Shown here piece by piece: positions 7,985-14,675 of a stretch of DNA of 64,000 bases (the stretch's first letter is position 1; each line of letters begins with the position of its first letter). Under the pieces are notes generated by a model that searched no databases, was not told the origin of the DNA, and was given only the letters and a program-made list of their open reading frames with translations. The position numbers were made by a program, and so were the translations under genes. This stretch comes from Chloroflexota bacterium. Lineage in GTDB: Bacteria > Chloroflexota > Chloroflexia > Thermomicrobiales > JADLAZ01. The stretch is from the NCBI GenBank assembly GCA_020849725.1, contig JADLAZ010000255.1, positions 22,190 to 86,189 of the forward strand, read 5' to 3'.

Positions 7985-8232
7985 CCGACTACCTCCCGCC
8001 CTGGCCGCAGCGCCGGCTGCTCGACGACCTCACCCGCCGCTACACCGCCATCGCCAGCTTCGACGAGCTGGTGTCCAACCCCCACGGCTACCGCCCCACC
8101 CTCCACGCCTGGCGCTCATCGGACCGCCTCGGCATCGCCGCCCTGCGCGCCGCCTACGACACCACCCAGGCCCGACGCGGCGATCCGCGCCGCGCCTGGC
8201 CGACCACCACCACCAGTCGCTTCCGTGCCTAG
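7981..8232 (+). CDS. Small basic hypothetical protein
   Basis: The protein has 83 residues. GTG 7981 overlaps the previous stop in a GTGA arrangement. It is rich in Arg (a PQRRLLDDLTRRYTAIASF N-terminus and an ARRGDPRRAW segment) and mostly helical. It ends overlapping the sigma-factor-like gene by 8 bp, so the two are probably co-translated. Confidence 0.55.
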   Translation: MTDYLPPWPQRRLLDDLTRRYTAIASFDELVSNPHGYRPTLHAWRSSDRLGIAALRAAYDTTQARRGDPRRAWPTTTTSRFRA

Positions 8233-8755
8233 CCCCCAGCAGCTCGTTGCGCACATTGCCGACAATCGCGGCGCACTCGCCGCCGCGCTGCGCCGCAATC
8301 TCGGTGTTGACGACGACGACGTTATCGACGACGCCATCCAGACCGCCCTCTGCAACACCTGGCGCGGCGTAGTGCAGCGGCGCGTCACGTTTGACAGCAG
8401 CCGCATGGCGTTTCAATACGTCCTGCGCGCCGCATCCAACGCCGTCATCTCCGACCTGCGCCGTCAGCAGACCAGGCAACGCGCCTTCCAGCACCTTGTC
8501 GCCGCCTACCGCCGCCGCGATGACCACGACCAGCACGACAGCCCGCAGCGCCAGCACGCCATTGAACAAGCGGTGCGCTGCGGCCTGTCGAGCATCTCCG
8601 CCCCGCAGCGCGACGCGATTATCCGCCACTACTGGCACGGTCAGACCTGTGACCAGATCGGCGCTGACCTTTCCCTCTCTCCCAGCGCCATCAAGGGGCG
8701 GCTTCACCGTGGCCGCCTCGCCCTCCTCGCGCACTTCCAAGCGCGACACCCATAG
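8225..8755 (+). CDS. ECF-like RNA polymerase sigma factor
   Basis: This 176-residue protein has the two-domain layout of small sigma-70-family (ECF) factors. A region-2-like helical block at about residues 28-82 has the VIDDAIQTALCNTWRGV and YVLRAASNAVISDLRR patterns. A region-4 helix-turn-helix at about 121-170 has LSSISAPQRDAIIRHYWHG then IGADLSLSPSAIKGRLHRGR. It would recruit host RNA polymerase to selected promoters. The start is GTG 8225, overlapping the upstream stop. No anti-sigma gene is adjacent. Targets may be phage promoters, perhaps the late operon, but that is inference. A sigma-like DNA-binding regulator without polymerase binding is the alternative. Confidence 0.72.
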   Translation: MPSPQQLVAHIADNRGALAAALRRNLGVDDDDVIDDAIQTALCNTWRGVVQRRVTFDSSRMAFQYVLRAASNAVISDLRRQQTRQRAFQHLVAAYRRRDDHDQHDSPQRQHAIEQAVRCGLSSISAPQRDAIIRHYWHGQTCDQIGADLSLSPSAIKGRLHRGRLALLAHFQARHP

Positions 8756-8779
8756 CCACACACACACGGAGGCCCGCCA

Positions 8780-9334
8780 ATGCCCGACCCGTCTTCGGAC
8801 CACCTGCTCGACGCCGCCCTGGCCCGCTTCGACATCGCCGCTCTCGAAGCCGGCGTCGCCGCCTTCACCAAGCGCGCCTTCCGCCACCCCGACCCCTGGA
8901 AGCATGAACACCTACACGGCTTCCGCTACGACGGCAGCCTGCGTGTCGAGGTGCGCGGCGGCGCGTGGGCCATCCGCGACAGCTTCCGCTGGCTCGGCTC
9001 CGCCGCCACCGTCCACAACCACCCCGCCTGGCACACCAGCTACGACATGCCCAGCACCAGCGACGTCCTCTCGCTGACGGCCATCGCTGCCGAGACTATC
9101 CAGTACATCGCCACCCGCGCCACTCTCTGGCGCGTCACCCGCGTCGTCACCACCGACGTGGCCTTCAACCGCGCTGCGGAGCGGCGCGCTGTTGCCGGCC
9201 TGCCCACCTACGCCGAGAAGGTGGCCCACCTGGCCGACATCTGCCGCCGCGCCGGCTTCCACCTACAGCGCACAGACCGACGAACCGGCGTCGTCACCAT
9301 CGTCTACACCCCCACGGAGGCCGACCATGCCTGA
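8780..9334 (+). CDS. Hypothetical protein
   Basis: The protein has 184 residues. ATG 8780 follows GGAGG 24 bp after the sigma-like gene. The first 50 residues are helical. The centre is aromatic and His-rich (HPDPWKHEHLHGFRYDG; HNHPAWHTSYDMP), and the last third is basic. The histidines could bind metal but no known motif is complete. It overlaps the next gene by 8 bp. Confidence 0.6.
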   Translation: MPDPSSDHLLDAALARFDIAALEAGVAAFTKRAFRHPDPWKHEHLHGFRYDGSLRVEVRGGAWAIRDSFRWLGSAATVHNHPAWHTSYDMPSTSDVLSLTAIAAETIQYIATRATLWRVTRVVTTDVAFNRAAERRAVAGLPTYAEKVAHLADICRRAGFHLQRTDRRTGVVTIVYTPTEADHA

Positions 9335-9725
9335 CCCCGTCACCGACCCCGCTGCCGATCTCCTCGCCAACGCCACGATACGGGAACGTATCCTCGCCTC
9401 CCGCCTCCGAAGCGCTGACCTACGCATCGATGCCCTCCAGCGCGCCATAGCCCACCTCTTCGACGCGCTGCGCCTCACCCGCCTCACCGCCATCGACAGC
9501 GAGGCGCACCTGCCCGCTATTACCCCCGCCGTCCTCGACGCCGTTGTCGCCGCCATCCGCGCCGGCAGTATCGCTCACGCCGCCTGGCTGGTACGCGCCG
9601 CCACCCGCCTGCCGCCAGGCCACAGCAGCCTCGCCTGGGGCACGTTGGAAAGCCAAGAATTCGTCGAAAGGCTGCGCCACCACCTGCTCCCGCCACCGGA
9701 GGCCGCCCATGCTGATCTACCGTGA
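9327..9725 (+). CDS. Hypothetical helical protein
   Basis: The protein has 132 residues, with ATG 9327 inside the end of the preceding gene. Nearly all of it is predicted helical, with amphipathic Arg/Leu/Ala-rich stretches (RILASRLRSADLRIDALQRA) that could form a coiled coil. It overlaps the following gene by 17 bp. Function unknown. Confidence 0.55.
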   Translation: MPDPVTDPAADLLANATIRERILASRLRSADLRIDALQRAIAHLFDALRLTRLTAIDSEAHLPAITPAVLDAVVAAIRAGSIAHAAWLVRAATRLPPGHSSLAWGTLESQEFVERLRHHLLPPPEAAHADLP

Positions 9726-10230
9726 GTGCCGTGCATGCCGCTCCGCCGGCCAGACACGCGGCAGTGCCTGCGTCCCCTGCCTTGGCCACGGCTACGTCCT
9801 CGTCGTCTCCGACACCACCTGCCCCACTTGCCAGGGCGAAGGAGTAATCGGTACCAACCGCTACGGGGGGCAGCCGGCCCCCTGCCTCACCTGCTCTAGC
9901 ACCGGCCACGTCGTTCAAGAGCGCCCCATCACCGACCCCATCCCGCCCCCAGTGCCCTGCGACCTCATCGCCGCTGTTCTCGCCGGCAGCGCCAGCGGCC
10001 CCATCCCCGAGAGGGTACGCGGCGTCGCCGCCGGCCTCATCCTGGCCGACCAGGCGCACTGCCGCCGTGAGGGGCTGCCCCCCGGCACCGGCCTCGCCAC
10101 CGCCCTGGCCGAAGGCGGCGCGCTGCTGCTAGCCATCGACGGCGTCTACCACCTCAGCCCCGACCCCGACCAGCCGGCAGCCCGCATCATGCGCTACCAC
10201 CACACCCTCGTACCGTCGCGCCGACGGTAG
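9709..10230 (+). CDS. DnaJ-type zinc-finger protein without a J domain
   Basis: This 173-residue protein has four CxxC pairs in its first 62 residues: Cys7/10, Cys21/24, Cys38/41 and Cys59/62. They are followed by Gly-containing stretches such as CLGHGYV and CQGEGVIG. This resembles the cysteine-rich central domain of DnaJ, which binds two zinc ions. No J domain (HPD motif) is present. The C-terminal 100 residues are unrecognised. The role might be protein or nucleic-acid binding. It is the last gene of the accessory operon and ends at a strong terminator. Confidence 0.65.
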   Translation: MLIYRECRACRSAGQTRGSACVPCLGHGYVLVVSDTTCPTCQGEGVIGTNRYGGQPAPCLTCSSTGHVVQERPITDPIPPPVPCDLIAAVLAGSASGPIPERVRGVAAGLILADQAHCRREGLPPGTGLATALAEGGALLLAIDGVYHLSPDPDQPAARIMRYHHTLVPSRRR

Positions 10231-10236
10231 AAACAC

Positions 10237-10275
10237 AAAACCCCCTGCCGTCCCAAGGACGGCAGGGGGTCTTTC
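10237..10275. terminator. Strong bidirectional rho-independent terminator
   Basis: CCCCCTGCCGTCC (10241-10253) and GGACGGCAGGGGG (10257-10269) form a perfect 13-bp stem with a 3-nt loop. It is flanked by AAAA on the left and TCTTTCGTT on the right. It lies exactly between convergent genes ending at 10230 (plus) and 10288 (minus), so it ends both operons. Confidence 0.95.
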
Positions 10276-10287
10276 GTTGCCCGCTCT

Positions 10288-11067
10288 TTACTCGGTAGCG
10301 TAAGGGTTGATGACCTGCACGTAGACTTTCGCGCTGGCTAGCGTCGGCTCGGCGGCAGCGACTACCTTCAGCCGCCCCCACAGATGCGCCACATTGCCGG
10401 TGACGTTGCCGCCGGCCACGGTGTTGGCCGGCACCGTCGCGCTGATGACGTTAGCCGCGCCGCCGTACATGTACGAGCCGTCGTCGCTGTAGTCGATACC
10501 GACGTTGAGCGTACTGGCGCTGAAGACGGGTACCGCCACCAGGCGCAGCCCCGAGTTACCCGGCGGAATGGGGAACATCGTGCCGTAGACCGTGCCGGTG
10601 CCAATCACCGGGTTCGCGCCACGGCTCAACACCAGGCCGTCGTTGTAGGCGATCCGCCCCTGCGGCACATCTGCCAGCGACACGAAGTTCCAGAAGCCCG
10701 AGATCGCCGTCAGGTCGTTGCCGCCGCCAGCGTCCTTCTTCAGCCCGACGCGCACCCAGGACGTGCCCGGCACCCCCGGCATCAGGCAGTTGAACGCCCA
10801 GGTGCCCGCCGCGATACCATCCAGGTCGTTGTCCACACTAGATGGTACGGTGAAAGCCGTCCACGGCCCCGCTGCTGTCGGCGCGTACTCCATCACCACA
10901 TCCGCCGCCCCCGACGCGCAGGTGAACGTCAGCGACGTAATCCCCACGCCGGCCCGACGGCTCAGTGGGGCCACCTGCACCGGCGCGCTGTACGAGTACG
11001 CCGCCGTCTGCGCCGCCGGCACATCCGCCACGCTGAACGGTACCCGCTGGTTCACGATAGTCAGCAT
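10288..11067 (-). CDS. Putative phage appendage/structural protein
   Basis: This 259-residue protein is the last gene of the structural operon. It is strand-rich with many Ser/Thr/Gly/Val residues and no cysteine cluster, which suits a virion surface or tail-appendage protein. No family is recognised. GAGG lies upstream of ATG 11067. It ends just before the shared terminator. Confidence 0.65.
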   Translation of the reverse strand: MLTIVNQRVPFSVADVPAAQTAAYSYSAPVQVAPLSRRAGVGITSLTFTCASGAADVVMEYAPTAAGPWTAFTVPSSVDNDLDGIAAGTWAFNCLMPGVPGTSWVRVGLKKDAGGGNDLTAISGFWNFVSLADVPQGRIAYNDGLVLSRGANPVIGTGTVYGTMFPIPPGNSGLRLVAVPVFSASTLNVGIDYSDDGSYMYGGAANVISATVPANTVAGGNVTGNVAHLWGRLKVVAAAEPTLASAKVYVQVINPYATE

Positions 11068-11074
11068 CTTCGCC

Positions 11075-11809
11075 TCACGATCTCCTCTTCCGCACCAGCC
11101 CCGTCACCGGCGGCGTCACGATCACGTACCCCGACATCCGCCGGTACTCCTGCCACGACAGCAGCAGCCCCGGCGCGCTCACTCGCATCACCACCGCCAC
11201 CGGGTTCGGCGTGACCGCCGCCGCTGTCGCCAGGACCGCCAGCATCACCACGCCGGTTGGCAGCGCCAGCACCGCCACCGGCACCGCCGCCGCCGGCAGC
11301 CTCACGACAGCCGCCAGGGCCAGCGGCGTCAGCGACGCCGGGCTGACCGTCGGGGTCACCGCCCTCGCCGCCGAGGCGAGGGCCACCGGCGTCAGCGACG
11401 CCGGCCCACCCGTACCGACCACCAGTCTCGCCGTCACGCCCAGCGCCGCCGGGTCAACGAACAGCCCCGCCGGTAGGTAGGCGATGCCCACCACCCCTAG
11501 CGCCGTCGGCGTCAGCGTCACCGGCAGCACGCTGCCCGCCACCAGCCCAACCACCGCCCCAATCGCCAGCGGCGTGTGCGCCACTGGCGTCACCGTCGGG
11601 GCAGGCAGCCCCGCCACCACGGCGCTGGCAGCCGGCGTGTGCGTCACCGGCGTCACCGTCGGTAGCACCAGCGCCCCGACGCTGCCCAGCGTCGTCGGCG
11701 TGTGTGTCACTGGTAGCACGCCGGCACCCGGCAGCGCTGCCACCGCACCCAGCGCCGTCGGCGTCACCGCGCCAGCGCCGGCGCTGACCAGCAGCAGCAG
11801 CAGGCTCAT
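11075..11809 (-). CDS. Tandem-repeat protein with about 21-residue repeats
   Basis: This 244-residue protein is built largely of eight or nine degenerate repeats of about 21 residues. Each carries a TP-x-A-L-G-x-V core (for example THTPTTLGSVGAL and AHTPLAIGAVVGL), so the composition is almost only Val, Ala, Leu, Thr, Pro and Gly. The start MSLLLLLVSAGAG is hydrophobic and the last 30 residues are basic (GLVRKRRS). GGGAGG precedes the ATG. It might be an elongated beta-repeat fiber or decoration protein. An open plus-strand frame over the same DNA is a shadow. Confidence 0.6.
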   Translation of the reverse strand: MSLLLLLVSAGAGAVTPTALGAVAALPGAGVLPVTHTPTTLGSVGALVLPTVTPVTHTPAASAVVAGLPAPTVTPVAHTPLAIGAVVGLVAGSVLPVTLTPTALGVVGIAYLPAGLFVDPAALGVTARLVVGTGGPASLTPVALASAARAVTPTVSPASLTPLALAAVVRLPAAAVPVAVLALPTGVVMLAVLATAAAVTPNPVAVVMRVSAPGLLLSWQEYRRMSGYVIVTPPVTGLVRKRRS

Positions 11810-11819
11810 GCCGACCTCC

Positions 11820-12065
11820 CTACAGCGTCAGTCGCAGCCCCGCTGCCACGTCAGCATCACCAGCAGCCGGCGGCAACGGTGCAATCACGGCCCGCAGCGC
11901 CGCCGCCACCACGGCTCGTTTCTGTGCCCTCGTCTTCCCGGCGAGGTCTGTCAACGGCACCGCCACACTGGTGATCGACGACGAGCCACCCTCTCGCCTG
12001 CCGTGTTCGACGACAACATGCAGCGCCCCCGCCTCCGTAAACGTCTGGACGATTTCAACATCCAC
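11820..12065 (-). CDS. Small hypothetical protein
   Basis: This 81-residue protein reads like strands with one helix (TRAQKRAVVAAALRAVIA). It lies 10 bp upstream of the repeat-protein gene and 1 bp after the preceding stop, so it is co-transcribed with the distal tail genes. Family not recognised. Confidence 0.6.
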   Translation of the reverse strand: MDVEIVQTFTEAGALHVVVEHGRREGGSSSITSVAVPLTDLAGKTRAQKRAVVAAALRAVIAPLPPAAGDADVAAGLRLTL

Positions 12066-12066
12066 G

Positions 12067-12606
12067 CTACTCCTCCGTACCCCAGACCGTCCCGATCAGC
12101 GTCGTGTTCGTGCCGCGTGTCACTGTCAGCACGTTGTTCGCCGCCCCGCTCAGGATGCCCAGTGGCCCCAGCGCCAGCGTCTGGTCGCCAGCCGCCGCCA
12201 GCCGCGTCTTGAAGATATCGCTGCCGCCGCTGCCGTCCTTGAACGTCAACGCCGTCCCGCCACCAGTGACTAGCACCCCACCCAGCCAGCGAAACTTTTT
12301 CCCACTCGCTGGCGTCCAGATCGTCGTCTCCGTCGTCCCGCTGCCCAGGTCAATCGTCTTGAAGACGACGGCGGCGCGCATGCGCACCCACTGCACGCCG
12401 TCCCACACCATCTGCGCCGCCCCCAGCAGCGGCGTCGTCGGGTTGCTGACCGCGTCGCCCAGCGCCGCTGGCGACGGGAAGAGGCTCCCCGTCGCCGCGT
12501 CGGCACCGTCCAGTATCTTCACCTTCTGCGCGTGAACACCCGAGCCGATGTCATCCGTCGCCACCGTGATGCCGGAGCCGCTGTTGACATTGACATTATC
12601 AGCCAT
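12067..12606 (-). CDS. Putative tail or appendage protein
   Basis: This 179-residue protein is Gly/Thr/Val-rich and probably all-beta, with an N-terminus like virion proteins (MADNVNVNSGSGITVATDD). The segment AAQMVWDGVQWVRMRA is followed by a beta-sandwich-like region. No enzymatic motif is seen. Position among tail genes supports a structural role. Confidence 0.65.
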   Translation of the reverse strand: MADNVNVNSGSGITVATDDIGSGVHAQKVKILDGADAATGSLFPSPAALGDAVSNPTTPLLGAAQMVWDGVQWVRMRAAVVFKTIDLGSGTTETTIWTPASGKKFRWLGGVLVTGGGTALTFKDGSGGSDIFKTRLAAAGDQTLALGPLGILSGAANNVLTVTRGTNTTLIGTVWGTEE

Positions 12607-12617
12607 CAGCCGCCTCC

Positions 12618-13109
12618 TTAGTCAGGGTCGTTGATGATCGTGCCGTGGCCGATCTGGAGGTCGCTGTTCTGCACCGTCAGCGTCTGCCCCGACGCCACCT
12701 GTCGGTTCGCCGCCAAGTCCCACGCCGCGTACAGCTTGCGGTTCGCTGGGGTCGCGTTCTCGTCCATCAGCACGAGGTACCTCGCGTACCCCGTCGAGGG
12801 CAGCGTACCCCCCGATGCCGTCCACGACACATTCGCCAGCCGGATGTAGGCGTTCAGGTCCGCCGTAACCACCGCGTCGCTGGCAAACAGCGTCGCCTTC
12901 GCAATCGACTGCCCGTTGGCGGTGTAGCCGTTGCCCGCTGCCACCTCGTAGGTCGAGATGTCCGACCATGTGTCGTGGTCACGGTTCCAGACGACGTCGT
13001 TGTCCTGACACAGCGCCAGGTAGAAGTTGCTCGGCACCGTCAGCCCACGGAAGGCGTGGTTCAGAATGTCCCGTGCCCCAGCGTAGTAGAGCGCCCCCTG
13101 CGCCGCCAT
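12618..13109 (-). CDS. Putative tail/appendage protein
   Basis: The protein has 163 residues. The motifs ANVSWTASGGTLPSTGYARY and NRKLYAAWDLAANRQVASGQ follow a pattern I associate with small phage tail-fiber-associated proteins that end in a short beta-strand domain. ATG 13109 overlaps the stop of an upstream 33-codon gene. Function is inferred from pattern and position only. Confidence 0.65.
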   Translation of the reverse strand: MAAQGALYYAGARDILNHAFRGLTVPSNFYLALCQDNDVVWNRDHDTWSDISTYEVAAGNGYTANGQSIAKATLFASDAVVTADLNAYIRLANVSWTASGGTLPSTGYARYLVLMDENATPANRKLYAAWDLAANRQVASGQTLTVQNSDLQIGHGTIINDPD

Positions 13110-13210
13110 CAGCTCATCTCCTCACTCACCTCGTCCAGCGCGCCGCCGACCCACACCCGCCCAGTCACCGCCGGCTCCACGGTCACCGCGCCGCTCACCT
13201 CATCATCCAT
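13109..13210 (-). CDS. 33-residue acidic small protein
   Basis: A short frame from ATG 13210 to a TGA overlapping the next ATG (ATGA at 13109) fills the only gap between two tail genes. It also overlaps the upstream gene by 8 bp. The sequence starts MDDEVSGAVTVEP and ends ALDEVSEEMS, so it is acidic. The close coupling on both sides argues it is translated. Function unknown. Confidence 0.5.
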   Translation of the reverse strand: MDDEVSGAVTVEPAVTGRVWVGGALDEVSEEMS

Positions 13211-13568
13211 CCGCCGCCGATCCCTTCATCCGCAGTACCCCCGCACCAAGTGGGTACCGCTTCCCGGCAGCCGTCAGGAGGTGCGCCTCCAGCCAGTACT
13301 GCTCCTGCGGCAACGTCGCTATCCGTGTACTCTCAGCCGGGCACTCCCACACCGCCTGCGCCAGGTCGTCACTCACCGTCACCGTTATCTGCGCGTGTGG
13401 CGACTGCACCTCGATCACCGGCAGGTAGTCGAGTGCAGGATCGGAGATGCAGAACCACCACGTGTCGGCCCCAGCATCACTCTTCGGCTCCCCACTCGCC
13501 AGCGCCTCCGCCGTCACCGTCAGCGTCGTGCCCCGTGTGTGCCGCCAGATCGTGTCCGCGTCAGCCAT
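13203..13568 (-). CDS. Hypothetical virion-associated protein
   Basis: This 121-residue protein is strand-rich with several tryptophans (ADTWWFCISD; QEQYWLEAHLL) and ends with a short Gly-containing tail. A beta-sandwich is likely. It overlaps its neighbours by 1 to 8 bp, so it belongs to the same translational chain as the protease upstream. Family not recognised. Confidence 0.6.
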   Translation of the reverse strand: MADADTIWRHTRGTTLTVTAEALASGEPKSDAGADTWWFCISDPALDYLPVIEVQSPHAQITVTVSDDLAQAVWECPAESTRIATLPQEQYWLEAHLLTAAGKRYPLGAGVLRMKGSAADG

Positions 13569-14122
13569 CAGACCACATCCTCGGTCACCCTATCCACCAG
13601 CCCCACGTCCAGAGCCTCTTCGGCGTCCAGCCACAGCGGCCTGTCGCCGTCGAGGTGCGCCGCCCAGTGTTCCGCGTCGCGCTTGGTCCGCCGGCTCAGC
13701 AGCCGCGCCATCCGCTCCGTCACGATCTCGCCCAGCCGGTAACTGGCGCGGTGGTCGCCCAGGTCGCCCTCGCTCTCGTAAGCCAGCCCATGCACCATCA
13801 GCAGCGCATTGCTCCCCATGATGCGCGTCTCACACGCCTGCACCAGCAGCAGCGCCGCCGAGCAGGCGTACCCCTCTACCAGGCAGTCGATCTTCGCGCC
13901 ACCGCTCCGCAGGTGCGAGATCGTGTCCGCCAGCGCCAGCAGCCCCAGCGCCGATCCTCCGCTGCTGGTGATGATCAGCAAGATCGGCTGCTCCGGCGCG
14001 GCCTCGTACAGCCGCACCAACTCCCGCCGCTGGTAGGTCATGCTCTCGTCGATCATGCCGACGTGCAGCATCCGCCCCACCCTGTACTGCCGGGTTGGCG
14101 GCGTCGCCTTACTCCTGGCCAC
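13568..14122 (-). CDS. ClpP-like serine protease
   Basis: This 184-residue protein keeps the ClpP/crotonase-fold protease signature. ITSSGGSALG corresponds to the oxyanion segment, GYACSAA holds nucleophile Ser88, LLMVHGL holds His111 and LDGDRPLWL holds Asp160. The Ser-His spacing (23) and His-Asp spacing (49) are close to E. coli ClpP (25 and 49), and LDAEEALDVGLVDRV matches the ClpP end. Phage ClpP-like proteases usually mature the head and sit beside the portal. Here the gene lies at the far end of the operon next to holin-like genes, so its substrate is uncertain. It lacks an obvious AAA+ partner. Confidence 0.85.
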   Translation of the reverse strand: MARSKATPPTRQYRVGRMLHVGMIDESMTYQRRELVRLYEAAPEQPILLIITSSGGSALGLLALADTISHLRSGGAKIDCLVEGYACSAALLLVQACETRIMGSNALLMVHGLAYESEGDLGDHRASYRLGEIVTERMARLLSRRTKRDAEHWAAHLDGDRPLWLDAEEALDVGLVDRVTEDVV

Positions 14123-14375
14123 GCGCAGGCCGCGTGAACTTGACCGTCAGGTTCGCTGCCGCCGCCAGCGCCAGGCCGACGAAGAGCGGCTGCACCCACG
14201 GCTCGGGCAGGCGCGTCGCGTACAGCAGCGCCACCCCGATCACGATGCTCACCGGCGGCACCCACCGCCCCGTCAGCCGCGCCGCCTCCCGCACCACCTG
14301 CGTCAGCCAGAAGACCAGCAGCAGCAGCGGCACGCCAAACGCCGCCAGGCTCGTCACCTCACTCGGGACGTCCAT
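14109..14375 (-). CDS. Holin-like membrane protein
   Basis: This 88-residue protein has hydrophobic segments at about residues 12-28 and 40-53, a third less hydrophobic one near 63-75, and a basic C-terminus (KFTRPARGQE). Size, topology and position right after the endolysin and a coiled-coil membrane protein match a holin, which would permeabilise the inner membrane at lysis. It overlaps the ClpP-like gene by 14 bp. Confidence 0.65.
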   Translation of the reverse strand: MDVPSEVTSLAAFGVPLLLLVFWLTQVVREAARLTGRWVPPVSIVIGVALLYATRLPEPWVQPLFVGLALAAAANLTVKFTRPARGQE

Positions 14376-14675
14376 CTATCCCCCTCCTGACCCCGGTTGG
14401 CGCAGCACCGCGTGGAGAATGGCAGCGATGGCCGACGCCACGAAGGTCGCCGCCGCCGTCGCTACCGTCGTCACCGTCGCCATCTGGTCCTTCACTATGC
14501 CCGGCGGCCCCGGCGGCCCCGCCCCGAAGCGCCGATCAACATCGCTGCGCAAGTCGTCCACGCTCTGCCGCAAGTCGCGCAGCGCGGCTGCCGTCTGCTC
14601 CCTGTCCGTCCTCAGATCAGCCCGCAAGTCACCGATCAGTCGGTCAACATGCTCGATAACGTGTTCGTCTGCCAT
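14376..14675 (-). CDS. Coiled-coil protein with C-terminal membrane helix (XhlA-like)
   Basis: This 99-residue protein has a highly charged helical N-terminal half (HVIEHVDRLIGDLRADLRTD) that should form a coiled coil, a short GPPGPPG linker and a hydrophobic segment at about residues 64-88. This layout resembles XhlA-type holin-associated proteins. It is directly downstream of the endolysin (1-bp overlap), so a role in lysis is likely. Confidence 0.55.
   Translation of the reverse strand: MADEHVIEHVDRLIGDLRADLRTDREQTAAALRDLRQSVDDLRSDVDRRFGAGPPGPPGIVKDQMATVTTVATAAATFVASAIAAILHAVLRQPGSGGG

Noticed and set aside
11211..12212. Plus-strand frames over the repeat protein and its neighbour
   Set aside because: They lie antisense to a tightly packed minus-strand operon with good RBSs, and their downstream parts are basic low-complexity.
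13109..14375. Clp protease as the host housekeeping ClpP
   Set aside because: It overlaps phage genes on both sides in a continuous operon and is divergent in sequence, so it belongs to the phage.
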